Shown piece after piece: positions 23,601 through 35,501 of a DNA stretch of 64,000 nt. This stretch comes from Lateolabrax maculatus (taxonomy: Eukaryota > Chordata > Actinopteri > Acropomatiformes > Lateolabracidae): contig CM062197.1 of NCBI GenBank assembly GCA_031216445.1, positions 2,707,501 through 2,771,500 on the forward strand, given 5' to 3'. The position numbers and the translations under genes are program-made. Under the pieces are notes generated by a model. That model did no database searches, was not told the origin of the DNA, and worked only from the letters and a program-made list of their open reading frames with translations. Within the stretch, counting starts at the first letter, position 1; each line of letters opens with the position of its first letter.

Positions 23601-26221
23601 CTGTGTACAAAACACTCACACGGGCTGAAAGTGTCTCGTCATGGCTTTTATTTGACTCTGCTGTGCTCACGTTGTACAGCAAAGTGCAGATATCAGCAGA
23701 TAAACATTCTGATAAACCTTCATCAATGTCAAGACACCAGCAGATATAAACAGAGCAAACTGTGCAGAAAGGAAATCAACAGAAGCATAACGAAATCCTT
23801 GTCCTGTCTTTTTGTTTTGAGAAAAAAAAAAAAATCAGAAACCATGAGGGAGATGTTTATATTTTAGATTTTTTTGATGGCGCTCTCTCGTTTTCTTTAT
23901 TTCGCTCTGGTATCTATGTAGATGGAGACCTTTTTTCGATACATCCAATCAAATTTTTGCATACATCAGCGTTCTGTCTGAGGCCGACAGCAGCCTGCTA
24001 CACAACACGAGAGCCACACACTCCCAACAACAACACACATCAGCTTTAATGTAAAGTTAAGATAAGATAAACCTTTATTGATCCCCAGAGGTGAAATTCA
24101 GTTGTTGCAGCAGCACAGGGACAGAGATAAGCACAGATAAATAGAGAAAGTAAAAATAAATAAGAGACATACTGTATAAAACTAAATAATAGAAGTAAAA
24201 TGAAAAAAGAGAAATTAGAGATATATGAACTTAATTTGTAGGAGACAGGATTGGAGGAAAATGATTGTCAGACGTGTTTCTGCTTGAATCGAAGTGTGTC
24301 TTAATGACAGTAGTCGATGTGTTTTGACTCATTTTTTGTAGCTTGAGTAACAATGAGATTGCAAAGGACACACGTCCCAAACAGTCATTCGTAGGAAACT
24401 GAATCTGTCGTTCTTTTAAGCTAAATTTGCGAACATAGCTGTTAGGCTACGTGTCCACAGAGTCGGTCTTTCATGGACAAGTTTTGCTAACTTCATGTCG
24501 CAGATTGTGTAGCTGTGCTACCGAAAATCTGCCAAAAATAAACCTGGGTGCATTTCATTGAAAGCTATTTTCCTGATAACGTCAAACCACAAAAACCCAG
24601 GCCCAAACCACACCAACACTGCCCCTGAAATCACTCATTCACTACTCCTTACACAATAGAAGTTAATGGAGATTTCAGACCCTCATGAATCATCATCACT
24701 TTGCATCAACACTGTCACATGTAGTGTTGCATGACGCATCTATAAAATGCATTTGATAATGGGTTTCTTAGCAAAATGTAATTAACATGTCATTGACAGC
24801 ATTTACCCTGGTATTACTGTGTGACACGTGCACTCTACAGGAGCACTAAAAGCAATTTCCGACTGGTCTAAAGTTGGATTGGAGTGACAACTATCACCTC
24901 ACCTGTTTACTGGCTGATCTGAATAAACAGGAATGACTGTGTGATGAAAGAGTATTTTATGTGTTCTGTATCTTATTGCACAACGTGCTGCAGTTCCTCC
25001 ACCAGAAATTATGAAGTGGCCAGAGAGAGGCAGAAAGATGGAAGTGTGCCTGAAATAGGAGCGAGTGACAAAGGAAATAAAATGTGTGAGTGAGAGATAG
25101 TTTGTGAAAGAAAGGGGGGGGGGGGGGGGGACGGACCAAATGTGCTGTGATGGTTTTTGTTCCCACAGCTGAACGCATTGTCTGAACAACAAAAAGATTA
25201 CAATAAAAGCCAGCTCATACGCTAATATAGTTTCCTCTCTTTCTGGCTTGCAGCCCGCTGCACATTTCTTTCCCTTGTTCCATGGACTTTACATTGGGAT
25301 GACATCAAACATAAACATAGCTTTTTTAGACCCTGGGAAGGTTTTACAAATATTAAACATGCAAGCTTTAAAATAATCATACCCGAAAGAGTAATAATTG
25401 ACCTTCTATCAAAATCAAAATAACTTAATTAGGCAGTTACGTTATGCAGTTTGATATGTCCTGTTGACGGTTTTACAGGTGTCCCTTTATAATGGTGGTC
25501 TATGGGGAAAATGCATTTGGGGATTGGCAGACTGTATGTTGTGATTAATCCTCGTCTCCTTCTTTCCGCAGACACAGATATATTTGGGAAGCCGCCCTGC
25601 TATGAGGAGGCGGTTTTGATGGAGGACCCTCCTCCACCCTACAGTGAGGTATTGGCGGACCCGCGGGGGGGCACCTACGTAAAGCCCGCCCCGCTCCGGG
25701 CCGCTCCGCCACCGCTGCCTCCCAGGGAGCTCCAGGATCCCGCTCCAGTGTTCACGTCCGAGACCAGCAAGCCTCCGGTGGCGGCCGTATTCCCAGACCG
25801 AGGTTACTCCTCCCTGATACGCCTGCCTTCGTCCCAGCGCTGGGATTCCCTGGGTCATCTCCTGTCCAACATGGACCTGAACCATAACAACCTCACCCCG
25901 CCAGGGGCCCGCTCCATCCAGGCTGCCGCTGCCATGGCTACCATGCCCCGTCGAGAGCCCAGGACTCACCATGATGGACTTGGGCTCCGCAGTGGAATAC
26001 AAGGACTCCAAGGAGGCATACAAGGATTCCAAGGAAGCATACAAGGATTCCAAGGAAGCATACAAGGACTTCGAGGAGGGATACAAGATCTCCAAGGGGG
26101 GATACAGGGGTTCCAAGGGGGGTTACAGGGGCTTCAGGGGGTCCATGGACTGAGGGGGCTGGAGCCCAGCTGTGGCCTGCCAACAGCCTTCCCCCTGCTG
26201 GGTCGGAGCACCGCTGTCTAG
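16092..26221 (+). CDS. prr7: PRR7, proline-rich synaptic membrane protein (spliced, 331 aa)
   Basis: The CDS is join(16092..16437, 25572..26221), 996 nt. The first in-frame ATG has a strong context (CACCGCCATGG). Domains visible: a very short extracellular N-terminus; one transmembrane helix at about residues 8-28; a juxtamembrane cysteine cluster CCFC (28-31), expected to be palmitoylated; a basic segment QRRLKRRHEERLREQ (35-49); a ten-proline run (70-79); GKPPCYEEAVL (121-131) followed by PPPPY (135-139), a WW/SH3-type ligand; DRGYSSLIRLPS (191-202); and a C-terminal STAV, a class I PDZ ligand. These match vertebrate PRR7, which binds PSD-95 at the postsynaptic density and has been linked to NMDA receptors, Jun signalling and T-cell signalling. 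It is longer than human PRR7 (about 274 aa), partly because of a Gly/Gln heptad repeat at 257-311. It lies tail-to-tail with dbn1, as in human. Confidence 0.95.
18078..18336. repeat. Repeat with inverted TTCCCAACCT ends
   Basis: The left end AGGGCTTCCCAACCTGGGG and right end AGGTTGGGAACTACT are inverted complements. The interior reads GGGGTCATGAAATCC..GGAGTCACAAGATAA, the layout of a common fish repeat with 'gggtcgtgaaa' near its end. No coding capacity. Confidence 0.5.
20660..20691. repeat. (GA)n microsatellite
   Basis: An uninterrupted AGAGAG run of about 30 bases. Confidence 0.9.
21130..21765 (+). repeat. Long purine-rich GAGATGAGA tract
   Basis: The + strand is overwhelmingly A/G with interspersed T, built from drifting GAGATGAGAT, AGAAGAGA and GGAGA units. 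The 136-residue minus-strand open frame across it (Leu/Ser/Ile-rich) simply follows from the pyrimidine-rich complement and has no family resemblance. Confidence 0.8.
24058..24250. repeat. Teleost retroposon (LINE/SINE tail) fragment
   Basis: The fragment contains ACCTTTATTGATCCCCAGAG followed by GGTGAAATTCAGTTGTTGCAGCAGCACAGGGACAG. This is the characteristic tail seen in many fish retroposons, and it recurs at 34,285 in this window. The exact family cannot be named without a library search. Confidence 0.55.
25114..25130 (+). repeat. Poly-G run (17 G)
   Basis: Seventeen consecutive G on the + strand within prr7 intron 2. It may fold into G-quadruplexes and is prone to length errors in sequencing. 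Confidence 0.9.
25572..26221 (+). CDS. prr7: prr7 terminal coding exon (cytoplasmic tail, PDZ ligand)
   Basis: Acceptor ctttccgcag precedes 25,572. The two leading bases AC complete Asp116 with the G left by the previous exon, so the phase is consistent. The exon encodes GKPPCYEEAVLMEDPPPPYSEV, the most conserved block of PRR7, then Pro-rich tail sequence, DRGYSSLIRLPS, a 21-bp coding minisatellite (25,994-26,158) and the STAV terminus before TAG at 26,219-26,221. Confidence 0.95.
25994..26158 (+). repeat. prr7: 21-bp coding minisatellite in prr7
   Basis: Seven 21-bp units plus an 18-bp partial unit of the type GG(A/C)ATACAAGGATTCCAAGGA run in the PRR7 frame. They give heptads such as GIQGLQG, GIQGFQG, SIQGFQG, SIQGLRG, GIQDLQG and GLQGLQG. 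The 21-bp period is divisible by three, so length changes keep the C-terminal PDZ ligand in frame. The other frames are also open (YKDSKEA repeats in one), which is a by-product of the period. Confidence 0.95.
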
Positions 26222-27270
26222 ACCTGGATGCTTACTGGAGGAGTCTAACCAACCAATAAGTTGGTCCATCAAGCCTTCAAGCAGGAGATCTATAAAGACA
26301 GACTTCCTGTCTTTATGCCTCCTTCGCTGCTCAGTGTTTACAGCACTAACAACACCGCTAGAAGTAGAGATTTAATTCCCTAAAGAGCTAAAAGAGGGTT
26401 AAAGTGCTGCAGAGGCGTCAGGAGTTCAATTCCCTGTGCAGCTCTGTGGGCGAAGGGTGCCACTTACTCTCTGCTGAGATTGTGGCTTTCAGCTCTGTGT
26501 GAGGGTAAAGGAGGAGATGACACTGTCTGAGACCAGCGTTGTTTAGTCACAGAGGTATTCTCGTGTCATATCGAAGCTAATTGAGTCAAAGTTCCTTTGA
26601 ACAGCAGAGGAGGCGAGAAAAGAACCAGTAACGAGGTAACCGGACGAGCAACAAGCACAGCTGTTCCACCTTTCATCCCGACTCCCTCTGCCTGTATTTT
26701 CATTCCTACCTCCCTCCCTTTTGGTTTCGCCTTCTCATGCTGTTCATCCCTCCCCTCCTCTCCTCCCTCTATGACTGAGCAACCTATTGTACCAGTCTGC
26801 CGTTGCCATGGCTCCCGGGAACTGTCTGTTGCCCACGACGACCTCTCCTCTTTTATCTGCTCTGATTTTCCAAGACTCTGTTCACAGCTTGTCTCCTTTC
26901 AAGGACTGCGAGTATTAACACTTACAAAAGAACACGTGGTGACCTTCGGTGTCACCTTGTTTGTGACATAAGAGCCCAGAGGCCAGTTTTCCCAGTGACC
27001 AAGGTAGAGTGCAACCAAGTGTACCAAGTGTACACGGATTGCATTTTGTAACATGCTGCTTTGTTGTTTTCAGTGTCATCTTTACTACACACTGTTGTTG
27101 CTTGGCTCCAGCCTGGAAGAAAGGTTCCCTTTGGTGGTCACAGGATGGCGTCAGCTGGGTCGTTTATGTAAAAAAATGTTAATTTTCATGTACAGATTTA
27201 TTATAATTCTTTTAAGCTTTGTGACGAATGCCTTTTCTCTTGCAAAATAAAAACATCTTCACCTGCGAGG
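26222..27270 (+). other. prr7: prr7 3' UTR
   Basis: The sequence runs from the TAG to an AATAAA signal at 27,246-27,251, giving a 3' UTR of about 1.05 kb. It contains a GTTGCCATGG X-box-like half site at 26,802-26,811. No conserved coding sequence is seen; the open frame at 26,597-26,971 has no recognisable family. Confidence 0.6.
27246..27251 (+). terminator. prr7: Polyadenylation signal AATAAA, prr7
   Basis: The canonical hexamer AATAAA lies 1,025 bases after the prr7 stop codon, on the same strand, following an AT-rich stretch. It is the first good candidate downstream of the gene; cleavage would be expected 10-30 bases on. Confidence 0.55.
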
Positions 27271-30149
27271 CTTCTTCCAATAATTTATGGAGTCAAATGG
27301 GACCAGTCCTCCCTCTGAAGCATCTTTAAAAAGTCTAAATTAAAGCCATTAACTTCACTACATGTCATTAAGATTCAATTGCCATAACATCTCCTTTACA
27401 GAGCAAAAATTCTATTTTGTTGTGTTGTTCCACATTTACTTTTCTTTTACCTGCTTGTGTGGTTCTTGTGTCTGCCATATGGTTTTGATCACACTTGGTA
27501 TTGAATGAGAGATTATTCTGGGGATTCATTTGGTTTCTAGTAACTGAGTAACCTGGACTCGAGTCAGGCTGGGTCCAAATTGTACTATATGTAATGGATG
27601 AAGTGTGATCGTGGCAGCTCGTTTTTTAAAAAAAACAAAAAAAAAACAGCGTGGAGTGTTTTTTAATACTTAGTACCGCTATAGAGTAATGTTGTTGAGT
27701 GTCCCTGTTTTTCTGCATCATGCAAGCGCACAAGGATGCACAAGATACACATTCCCAACAATAGTTTCACACTATTACACTGACAGTTGGTAGTTGTAAC
27801 TTGCCAAGAAATTTAGCAGTGTGCCAGCAGAGGCAAGGAAGAAGAAGAACCAGCAAGCAAACACAGATGTAAACAAAGCTGGTTTCACATTCTTCTAAAA
27901 ATTGTTTCTGCTCTGTGTTTCGGTGGAGCAACATGCTGCTGTTGGTGAAGATGTTCTTTCTACTCGGGTCTGTTTAGGTCCACAGCATTTTACAGTTTTC
28001 CACGAGTCTGTTCCAGATCAGGTCCAGAAGTTTGGACCCGTGCAGTCTTCTGTTGGGGAAGACTGTATGACTACAGTTGTAGGAATAGAAAAAAATAAGC
28101 ATTTGCTTTGAGTTTGAAAGCTGGTGACAATTAGCAGGTTTTCACCATTTAGAAATCACTGCATCTTCATCTAAACCCTTTCCCTTCATATTGTAATTTG
28201 CTGTGGTTATCAACAGTAATTGATTAAATGCAGCAGATGTAAATGAGCATCAAATTAACAATCCCGAGTTTGTTGATTAGTTGATTATTACTGGTTTTCT
28301 TTATCCGTCTGTATGATACAGCACTGCTACTTTTATTTTGAATCAAACAGGACGAGGAGCTCCACCTCCAGCCTTCTGTTCCGGTGAACCTACTCTTCTG
28401 ACCTCTGCACTAACCTCTGAAGTTTTCACATAAATTATTCATCAGATTATCTCTGTTCTTTTTTCTCTCTGCTTCTCTCAGCTATAAATTGATTTTGAAC
28501 GTCTGCATCTGCCAATCAGGAAAGCCATTAATGTAAATTGTAAATTTCAGTTTCTTTCTGACTCCCTCAGTTAGCCTCTGAGTCACTCTTACCCTCCTTC
28601 TCCTCCTCCTTTTATTCCCCCCCACACACCTTGATATTGTCCTCTGTGTCCTCACTTTCTCTATTGACTGCAGTTCTGTTGCTTATTTTTTAATTCCCTC
28701 TTCATTCATCCTCTGTGGCATGTCTCTTTGTCACACCCTTGTTTCTCTCTTCCCTGACATCCTTGCCTTGAACATGTTCTTTTTCTAATGCTGCTGCTTC
28801 ATTGGTGTAAGACGCAGCACTGAGTGACAATGTAGTGAAGAAATGGAATCTGTCGCTTTCTAGCGGAGGCGACAGGCGTCCCAGAAACACTTGGGGATGT
28901 AGGTGAAGAGCAATCAAGCTCAAATGTTTTCAATCCCCAAGATTCTCTAAGTATTATGTGTCAGTGTGTCTGGTGGTATTGAGCATTAGTATTAGGCACC
29001 AAAACAAACTGCTGCATGACAAGGAAAAAGCTTTAAAGTGCTGTTGGTTTACATTTTTTAAACAATATTTGAAATTAGAAATTAGATTTTCCTGCTTCCT
29101 AACACATCTGGTAATTGTTAACATGTCATAAAAGTGATTCACGGTTGGGGATTCTTGCAGCGGTGCTGTACAAAAGGTAATGTTTAGTGAAAAGTCAAAT
29201 TAAAATATGAAAAGGCTGAACGTTTCCCTGCTGTTTGAAGGCGCACTGGCAATTTGACTTTTGTAAAGTCGGCTTAAGTGAAATGTTAAATGAAAGCACA
29301 TAAGCAAAAAATACCCTAAATCACACATTGTCATTAAATTCAGGTGATGCACTTGACTAACTGAAGTGGACTGGACTTTGAAGCCAAGTGTACTCGGATC
29401 CTGATTGATCAAGTACTTGCAGCATTTTATTTAAAAATGTTTTAACGTTTGTTTTTTGTTCACTGTGCTTCGCCCCGTCAACATGGAGTTAGTGTACGAT
29501 AGATGGACACATGACGAAGTCCATCTGTATAGTCTTACACAAAAACAGCCGTCGCTTTTTCATATCAGCGGACTAATTGCCCTAATCTTGTGGAAAAAGT
29601 AGTTCCTAGGACTAAAAGTTGTAGAATTCTTTGTCTGAGCTCTAAATGTTGTAGAGAGTTGTACAGCTATGTGTCTGTGGTTTTAGAATCATTTGAGGCT
29701 GTGGAGACTGAAATCACTCCCTTGTTCACTCATTCATTAGTCCCCATACAGCATAATGGACACTCAAGACACAAATGTAATGTGCCACGTAGAAAAGAGG
29801 GAGTCATTTCAAACACAGCCAGTTTCATGCTGGATGCTTAAGAATTCTTTGTCCGTGAGTCGTAGAGCTTCGTACGTGGAGTTCCCTCTTGAGACTTTGG
29901 AGTGTTAACTGATGATACTGCGGTTTGTGAAAATACTGAAGTTGGAAAACCTGCACAGAAAAAGTCTAACTGTGGAAATGAAAAGAATGGTATTTATTTG
30001 GTATTTGGATGTTGGATTTAGGGAAGTACAGCAAGTACAGCATTGTGCTGAAATTTTAGAAATTTTGTGTCCTTACTTTGGTAGTTCATGGATTATATGG
30101 AATAGGAATTTACAGTAAGGGTCTTGCGTCACTGTTCTATGGCTGGTGT

Positions 30150-30420
30150 GTGAGGCAGCAGGGGGTAGGACCCAAATGCAGATGACTGGGCAGATTGATT
30201 AGCAGTTTAGGGGTTTATTGATCAAATAAAGCTACAGAAGGTTACAGAGTCACGAGGCAGGCAAAGGTCAAAAGCAAGAAGGCAGTCCAACAGGCAAACA
30301 AATCCAAAAGGACCAGGCAGGAAATCCAAAAAGATCATGCAGAGGTTTAAAACTGGCAGGTAACAGGTTTCAGGTCTCAGACAACTTTAACATCTACCAG
30401 AGATTCAGCAGAGTAGAAAA
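30150..30420. repeat. Dispersed teleost-type repeat, copy 3
   Basis: It starts near GGTAGGACCCAAATGCAGATGAC, passes through TTTAGGGGTTTATTGATCAA and a GGCAGGCAAAGGTC/GGCAGTCCAACAGGC body. It resembles the elements at 1,131 and 3,735 in its first 60 bases and in its GGCAGG-rich interior. Confidence 0.4.
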
Positions 30421-32543
30421 GAGTCGAGCAACCGCAGTTTTCTACCTTACAGTAGGTGAATGAGTGTCAATTCACCTTCTGAACAGATTGTCAATTACGA
30501 TCATCATATTTTAAACTACTAAGCCGTGTTTGACTTCACAGCCTCAATCAGAGAGCGACAACTACAGCAATTTGTTTAAGTGCCACGTCCTCTCCTCTCT
30601 GCCACAAAACGATGGTAATAATGGTTTTAAGTGATTATAATCATGTTCAGCTCTGGCTTCCATAAAGGTAAAGAGCCTCAATAATAATGTCGCAGACAAT
30701 TATCATCAGAAAATCAAAAGGGGGAAGGATCGAGATAGGCAGTTGGTTAAAAGTATAATATACTGTTCAAAGAATGACATTATCTCAAGCATTTGTTGTT
30801 TTTTTCTTTTTAGACTATGGATTTCCTTCTCTTATGTTTTGTGTTTATGTGCTATAGCATTTAGATATGGGTAATTAAAGGTGAAATGTAGAACTAACAT
30901 ATGCATATACAAATTATTATTTTATCTATGAGAAGAACTAAGTTAAGCTATCTATCTCCTGAATGCAGCTTCGTATTTACCATACAGAAAGTATGAAGTT
31001 ACTGGTATAATGAAATTCCCCGAGGCTGGTTACACCAGAATTGAGCGGGGACTTTTGTTTGATTCTGGAGAACCGGATAATATTCAACAATGTTTCTTTA
31101 CGTCAAAGAAACTTAAAAACATAAATAAAAGATGAATGTTGCAGGTCTGTGATGGGATACAAACCCAGTCTGATATGTTAATGGCCGTCTAACCTCCCTT
31201 ACTTTTCACTTTGCTTTAAAAAGGGGCGCACTACTTCTTTTTCAACTGGCACTGAATTTTGGCAATGGCCGTCCAGTATGAACATAAATCCGAGGGGCTG
31301 CAAACTCACCACTATACAGCCGCTGCTCTAACATTAACCGTCATAATGTCACACAATTCATGTGTCCTGTTGAGTTCAATCACATATTGTATTACAGACA
31401 CTGGAGACCCAGTTCAGGTTGAGTTGTGTTTCTCAGACTTTAAGGGGAGGAACATATCAGCCTGATATATATAAAATATATCACAAACGCTGCAAGAAGC
31501 TGTCAATCATGTGGGTCATTGTCTTATTTTGTATATGATGGTTACACCAGTGACTTCAGCTGATGACTCACTGATGATCAAACATTACACGTTCACACCT
31601 TCAGAAAAATATTTTTGGCCTTGAGAAACCTGAGAAATGAATTGCGCAACTGAAGATGAGCATCTCAGTTTTAAGACGTGCGTTTCACCAAGGAAACAAA
31701 CACCTTGATGATGATGATTCAGCCTGTAAGGGTTACATAAAGAGAGACAGAGAGAGAGAGAGAGGCTATTCAATACCGCTTCCACAACTGCAAATGTGCT
31801 TGAGTAATAAAAGATCATTGGAGGGAGAAAGAGACGCTTTTAAGTAACCTCATGGTGACGTCTTAATGTGTTTTCCTTGTTCATTTAGTTATGTCTTTGT
31901 ATAGATTTGACATTTTGAGATATTTTTGTACCAAAGAATGACATTCATGATTCTTACAAAGTCATGATTTGATAAGCATCTTGTTATTTATTGTCTACAT
32001 TTTGTCATTGTTGAAAAGGGGATCACCAAATAAATCTAAAATGGATATAAGTTCATGTTCATGACATTACTTCCCAACACTGGAGACATTTGACTTGTCA
32101 CATCACATCTCCTTATTATATATTACAGCATGTGTTTGCAAACAACTAATATGTTCATCTGCCTACATGAGTCATGACCTGGGCTTCAACTGTACTTTTC
32201 CAGCTGAAGCTTGGCTTCATCTGTATTCTCCTGTAGAGCACAACAGTAACACAGTAAACACTTTACTTTGAAATCTTTTATTTTTGTCCTGACAGCAGTA
32301 GGAGAGCACTGAGACTGCGGTTGATGGTATATTTACCTTTTCTGCTGAGCACTAACCTCAGAGTGTACCTGACATGAATAAACTTAAATTCATGCAGTGT
32401 TGTGACTTTCTTTCAATATTTCTCTTCACGTCTCTTAGAGCAAAAGATTAGAAACTCTGAGGTGAGAAGTCGTGTCCTTGTGGCTGACGGGGAGTTGATT
32501 TATTCAAAAAGGTCATGACATTGATGATAAAATTATGAAGTGT

Positions 32544-32784
32544 CCTTGGCAACGATCCGAGAGTTTGACACCCAGCGTGACTCCTTCTGCTGGCACTTGA
32601 CGACATTTTTCCACCCAAACACCAAACAGAAAAAGAACATCGACGCACCGCTGAGATTTTCTCCTCTGTCGAACCTGCCTGGGATGGCATCCGTGAGAGC
32701 AGTGTGTTGCCTGGCAACCTGCTCAGCCTTGTTTACACGTAGTAAAGAGAGAACATCAGCCCACCCCTCCATCGCCACGGCAAC
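32544..32784. promoter_or_regulatory. Cluster of RFX X-box-like motifs
   Basis: Three motifs lie within 241 bases: CCTTGGCAAC (32,544-32,553), the perfect palindrome GTTGCCTGGCAAC (32,706-32,718) and GCCACGGCAAC (32,774-32,784). The RFX consensus is two GTTGCC/GGCAAC half sites around a short spacer. The block is also locally GC-richer than its surroundings. Binding and function are inferred from the motifs only. Confidence 0.35.
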
Positions 32785-34284
32785 GGCTGAGCATTGGCCG
32801 CCTTCTTCCCCCCGCCGCTGTCCTCGGATCAGACCAGAGCGTCTGCTGGTGACCACGTCGTCCAGCTGACCCCCGCCCACCGTTACATCACGGCTGCACA
32901 GCTGGAACTGAGCTGTCAGGAAACCGGGGTCTTTTCTCGGCTACTTGTAGGGGCGTTCAAATTCTTCCCACAGCCACGACCTCCAGCATGCAAGTCCACT
33001 GGAGAACTGCAAAAAACCTAAAATTAAAAAAAACCTAATTCGAAATCAAGTTTCCTTCTGGTCCAAATCGTCCTTTTCTTCATAGTGAAGCATTAGAGGA
33101 TGGAGTCTCAAACGTTGTCTGATGTTTGTCTATTGTTCTTATGTTAAATAGACGTTAAGGCTTAAAGAGAGCGTTTGCTGCCTGTTTGACTTGACATCTG
33201 CCTCTCACTCTGTGGTGGTTGTCACCTGGTTGGGCCCCTCAGCCCCACCAAGGCTCCACTTCCTGTTACCTGGTGTGTGTTGTGGCTCAAAAGCAACAAA
33301 TAAGACGGTAGTGAGCTTACCCACAAACTAAACAGAAAGTATCTGTGCTGTAATGATACAGGTAATCTAACAGACTTCTAATGGTAAACGCTGCTAACAG
33401 CTGTAAGTTATTCAAGGCATTAACTAAACCTAACTCTAACTGTAAAGCTAAATCAAGTCTAAACCCTCCAGCAGCCCATTGTAGAGGTGAGGATCAGACA
33501 AAATGTCGCCAGACTCAAGGTTTAAAACTCAAATGGGCTCTGGTGCAACCCACATAAACACACACAGAGTGACACACACAGAGTAACACACAGAGCAACA
33601 CAGCTGCTGCAGGCCTCGTTTCATTCATCTCGTTACGAGCTGTCAGTCGTTCACGCAGCAGCAGAGAAACACACCTGTGCAGGTTCAGCCTCCTCCACAG
33701 TGAATTATGGTGATCAGCCTCCATCAGTCCTCTGCTGCAGACGCTCTGTTCTGACATTTTTCCACTTTTCAGACGAGCCTTTGGAAGTCAATGTGATATT
33801 TGTTTTTATCTCTTTGGTTTTCCCAGAGCACCTTGTTTTTCAGTCTAATCGCCAAAAAACTAATTTTCTTCACACTTTTTCTGTGTTTGTCAGTGTGAGC
33901 AGTAAGGAAGAAACGGCTGTTGCTACTAATGCTGATTTTCTTTGCTTCAAATTCAATTAAATGATAATCACTATGACATAACAAGACCAAAGTTCAGCTA
34001 TTAGTTTTATAAAATCCTCTCTACGACCAAACTCACATGGACTCCCTGCTGAATGAAACTCACTTTCACAATTCATATAATGATAAAATGATGGTTAGTT
34101 GGTTGTTTTTTATTGCAGCACGTGAAGAAAACTCTAGTTGGGTCATGCACAGACTCGTTTGAACTGCTTGTTTGTGCAGTTTTGCAGAAATCCCAGCATG
34201 CAAAGCTGAAAACGCAACTTTGAAAACATTTCCTGTGAAAATATTCTGAATTTAGAGTTTTGTAACAACAAAAACATTAAAGAG

Positions 34285-34500
34285 ATGAGGAGATGCCACT
34301 TTATTGATCCCTGAGGGGAAATTCAAATGTTACAGCAGCACAGAGGCAAACAGAAAGGTAAGAAAACACATAAAGCACTATTTGAATGTAATGAATAACA
34401 AGTGAAGTTAAAGAAATGACAGAAGCGAAATTAAAAAAGCTATATACAATAAGTACTTTACAATACCTTAGATATTATTTATTACAATACAACATAAGTG
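34285..34500. repeat. Teleost retroposon (LINE/SINE tail) fragment, second copy
   Basis: It contains CCACTTTATTGATCCCTGAGG then GGGAAATTCAAATGTTACAGCAGCACAGAGGC, matching the copy at 24,058 over its diagnostic tail. Confidence 0.55.
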
Positions 34501-34549
34501 AATTGTGCAAAAGTCTAGTGCAACACCTGCTGCCATGATGTGTGAACTA

Positions 34550-34551
<2 letters not shown>

Positions 34552-34614
<63 letters not shown>
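34552..34614. repeat. (GT)n microsatellite
   Basis: About 31 uninterrupted GT dinucleotides. Confidence 0.95.
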
Positions 34615-34615
<1 letters not shown>

Positions 34616-35195
34616 TTTATATATATAAACTTTCAAATCCTGTTTTTACCTCCGCACACTTTTGAAGCCAAGGGAGAGTCAAACCGTCACCTCTAGATGT
34701 TGTTTTTTTTTGTTTCGGAGAGTTAAAGGATCTGAAAGTTTCACATTCTTGATCCGACTGCAGTGAAGTCAGTGGAGCTGCTGCTCGTCACTCACAGCCT
34801 CCGTACAAAACCTTGGAAACAAGAGAAATCATTCCTCTGCAGTTTCTGTGTTCGTCCCTCACTGCTTGTTGTCTGCCTGAAGAAAGAACTCACCACACAA
34901 GGTCCACTGATTCCACTGAAACTGTACATGCTGTTGTAACCGGGCCTCGTATCCCACAGAAAAGAAGAAACAAATATCAGAGAATCACAGAAAAGAAGAA
35001 ACAAGCAGGTTTGGAGGTTTTTTGAAGTCTTTTAATAACATACAGCACTTCAGCATGTCACAAAAGATCTTGTTACTATTTAAGAAAAGAACATAAGAAG
35101 CAGACAGAAAAAAACTGGAAATAGGAAAATTTAAAAGAAATGAAAGAAATGAAAGAAAAGAAGAAATGGGAAAAGATAAATATCTTGGAGAGACA

Positions 35196-35501
35196 AGTTG
35201 TTCTTGTATTGGGGTGACTTGGGGAGAAGTAGCACTTGTGTTAGGGGGTGATGGGGAATATATTACTTTATTTTGGGGTTGATGGGGGGAAATAGGTTGT
35301 TCCTGTTTTAGGGGTTGATGGGAAGATGTTGGTCTTGTTTTGCGGGTGATGGAGGAGAAGCTGATCTTATTTCAGTGGGTAACAAGGGAGGAGTTATTCA
35401 TGTTTTAGTGGTTGATGGGGAGAAGTTGCACCCATTTTAGAGTGTGACTCGTGTTGAAGTTGTTTTTGTTTTCGGGAGTGACAGGGAGAGTTGTACTTGT
35501 T
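35196..35501 (+). repeat. Degenerate ~33-bp minisatellite, about 9 units
   Basis: Units of about 30-39 bp share the order TTGTTTTAGGGGTTGATGGG then a GAGAAGTTG-like segment. They recur at about 35,203, 35,238, 35,267, 35,310, 35,336, 35,367, 35,401, 35,434 and 35,466 with many substitutions. No open frame of interest. Confidence 0.65.

Larger units (their letters stand above)
16438..25571 (+). other. prr7: prr7 intron between the two coding exons
   Basis: The intron is 9.1 kb, with donor gtaacg and acceptor ctttccgcag. It contains a small GC-rich island at 17,520-17,660, an element with inverted TTCCCAACCT ends (18,078-18,336), a (GA) microsatellite (about 20,660-20,691), a roughly 620-bp purine-rich tract (21,130-21,765), a retroposon tail (24,058-24,250) and a run of 17 G (25,114-25,130). 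No additional coding exon was recognised. Confidence 0.8.

Noticed and set aside
32533..32880. Overlapping 115- and 109-codon frames on opposite strands around the X-box cluster
   Set aside because: No family resemblance, no supporting splice sites, and the frames are explained by local GC content. The regulatory reading is preferred.
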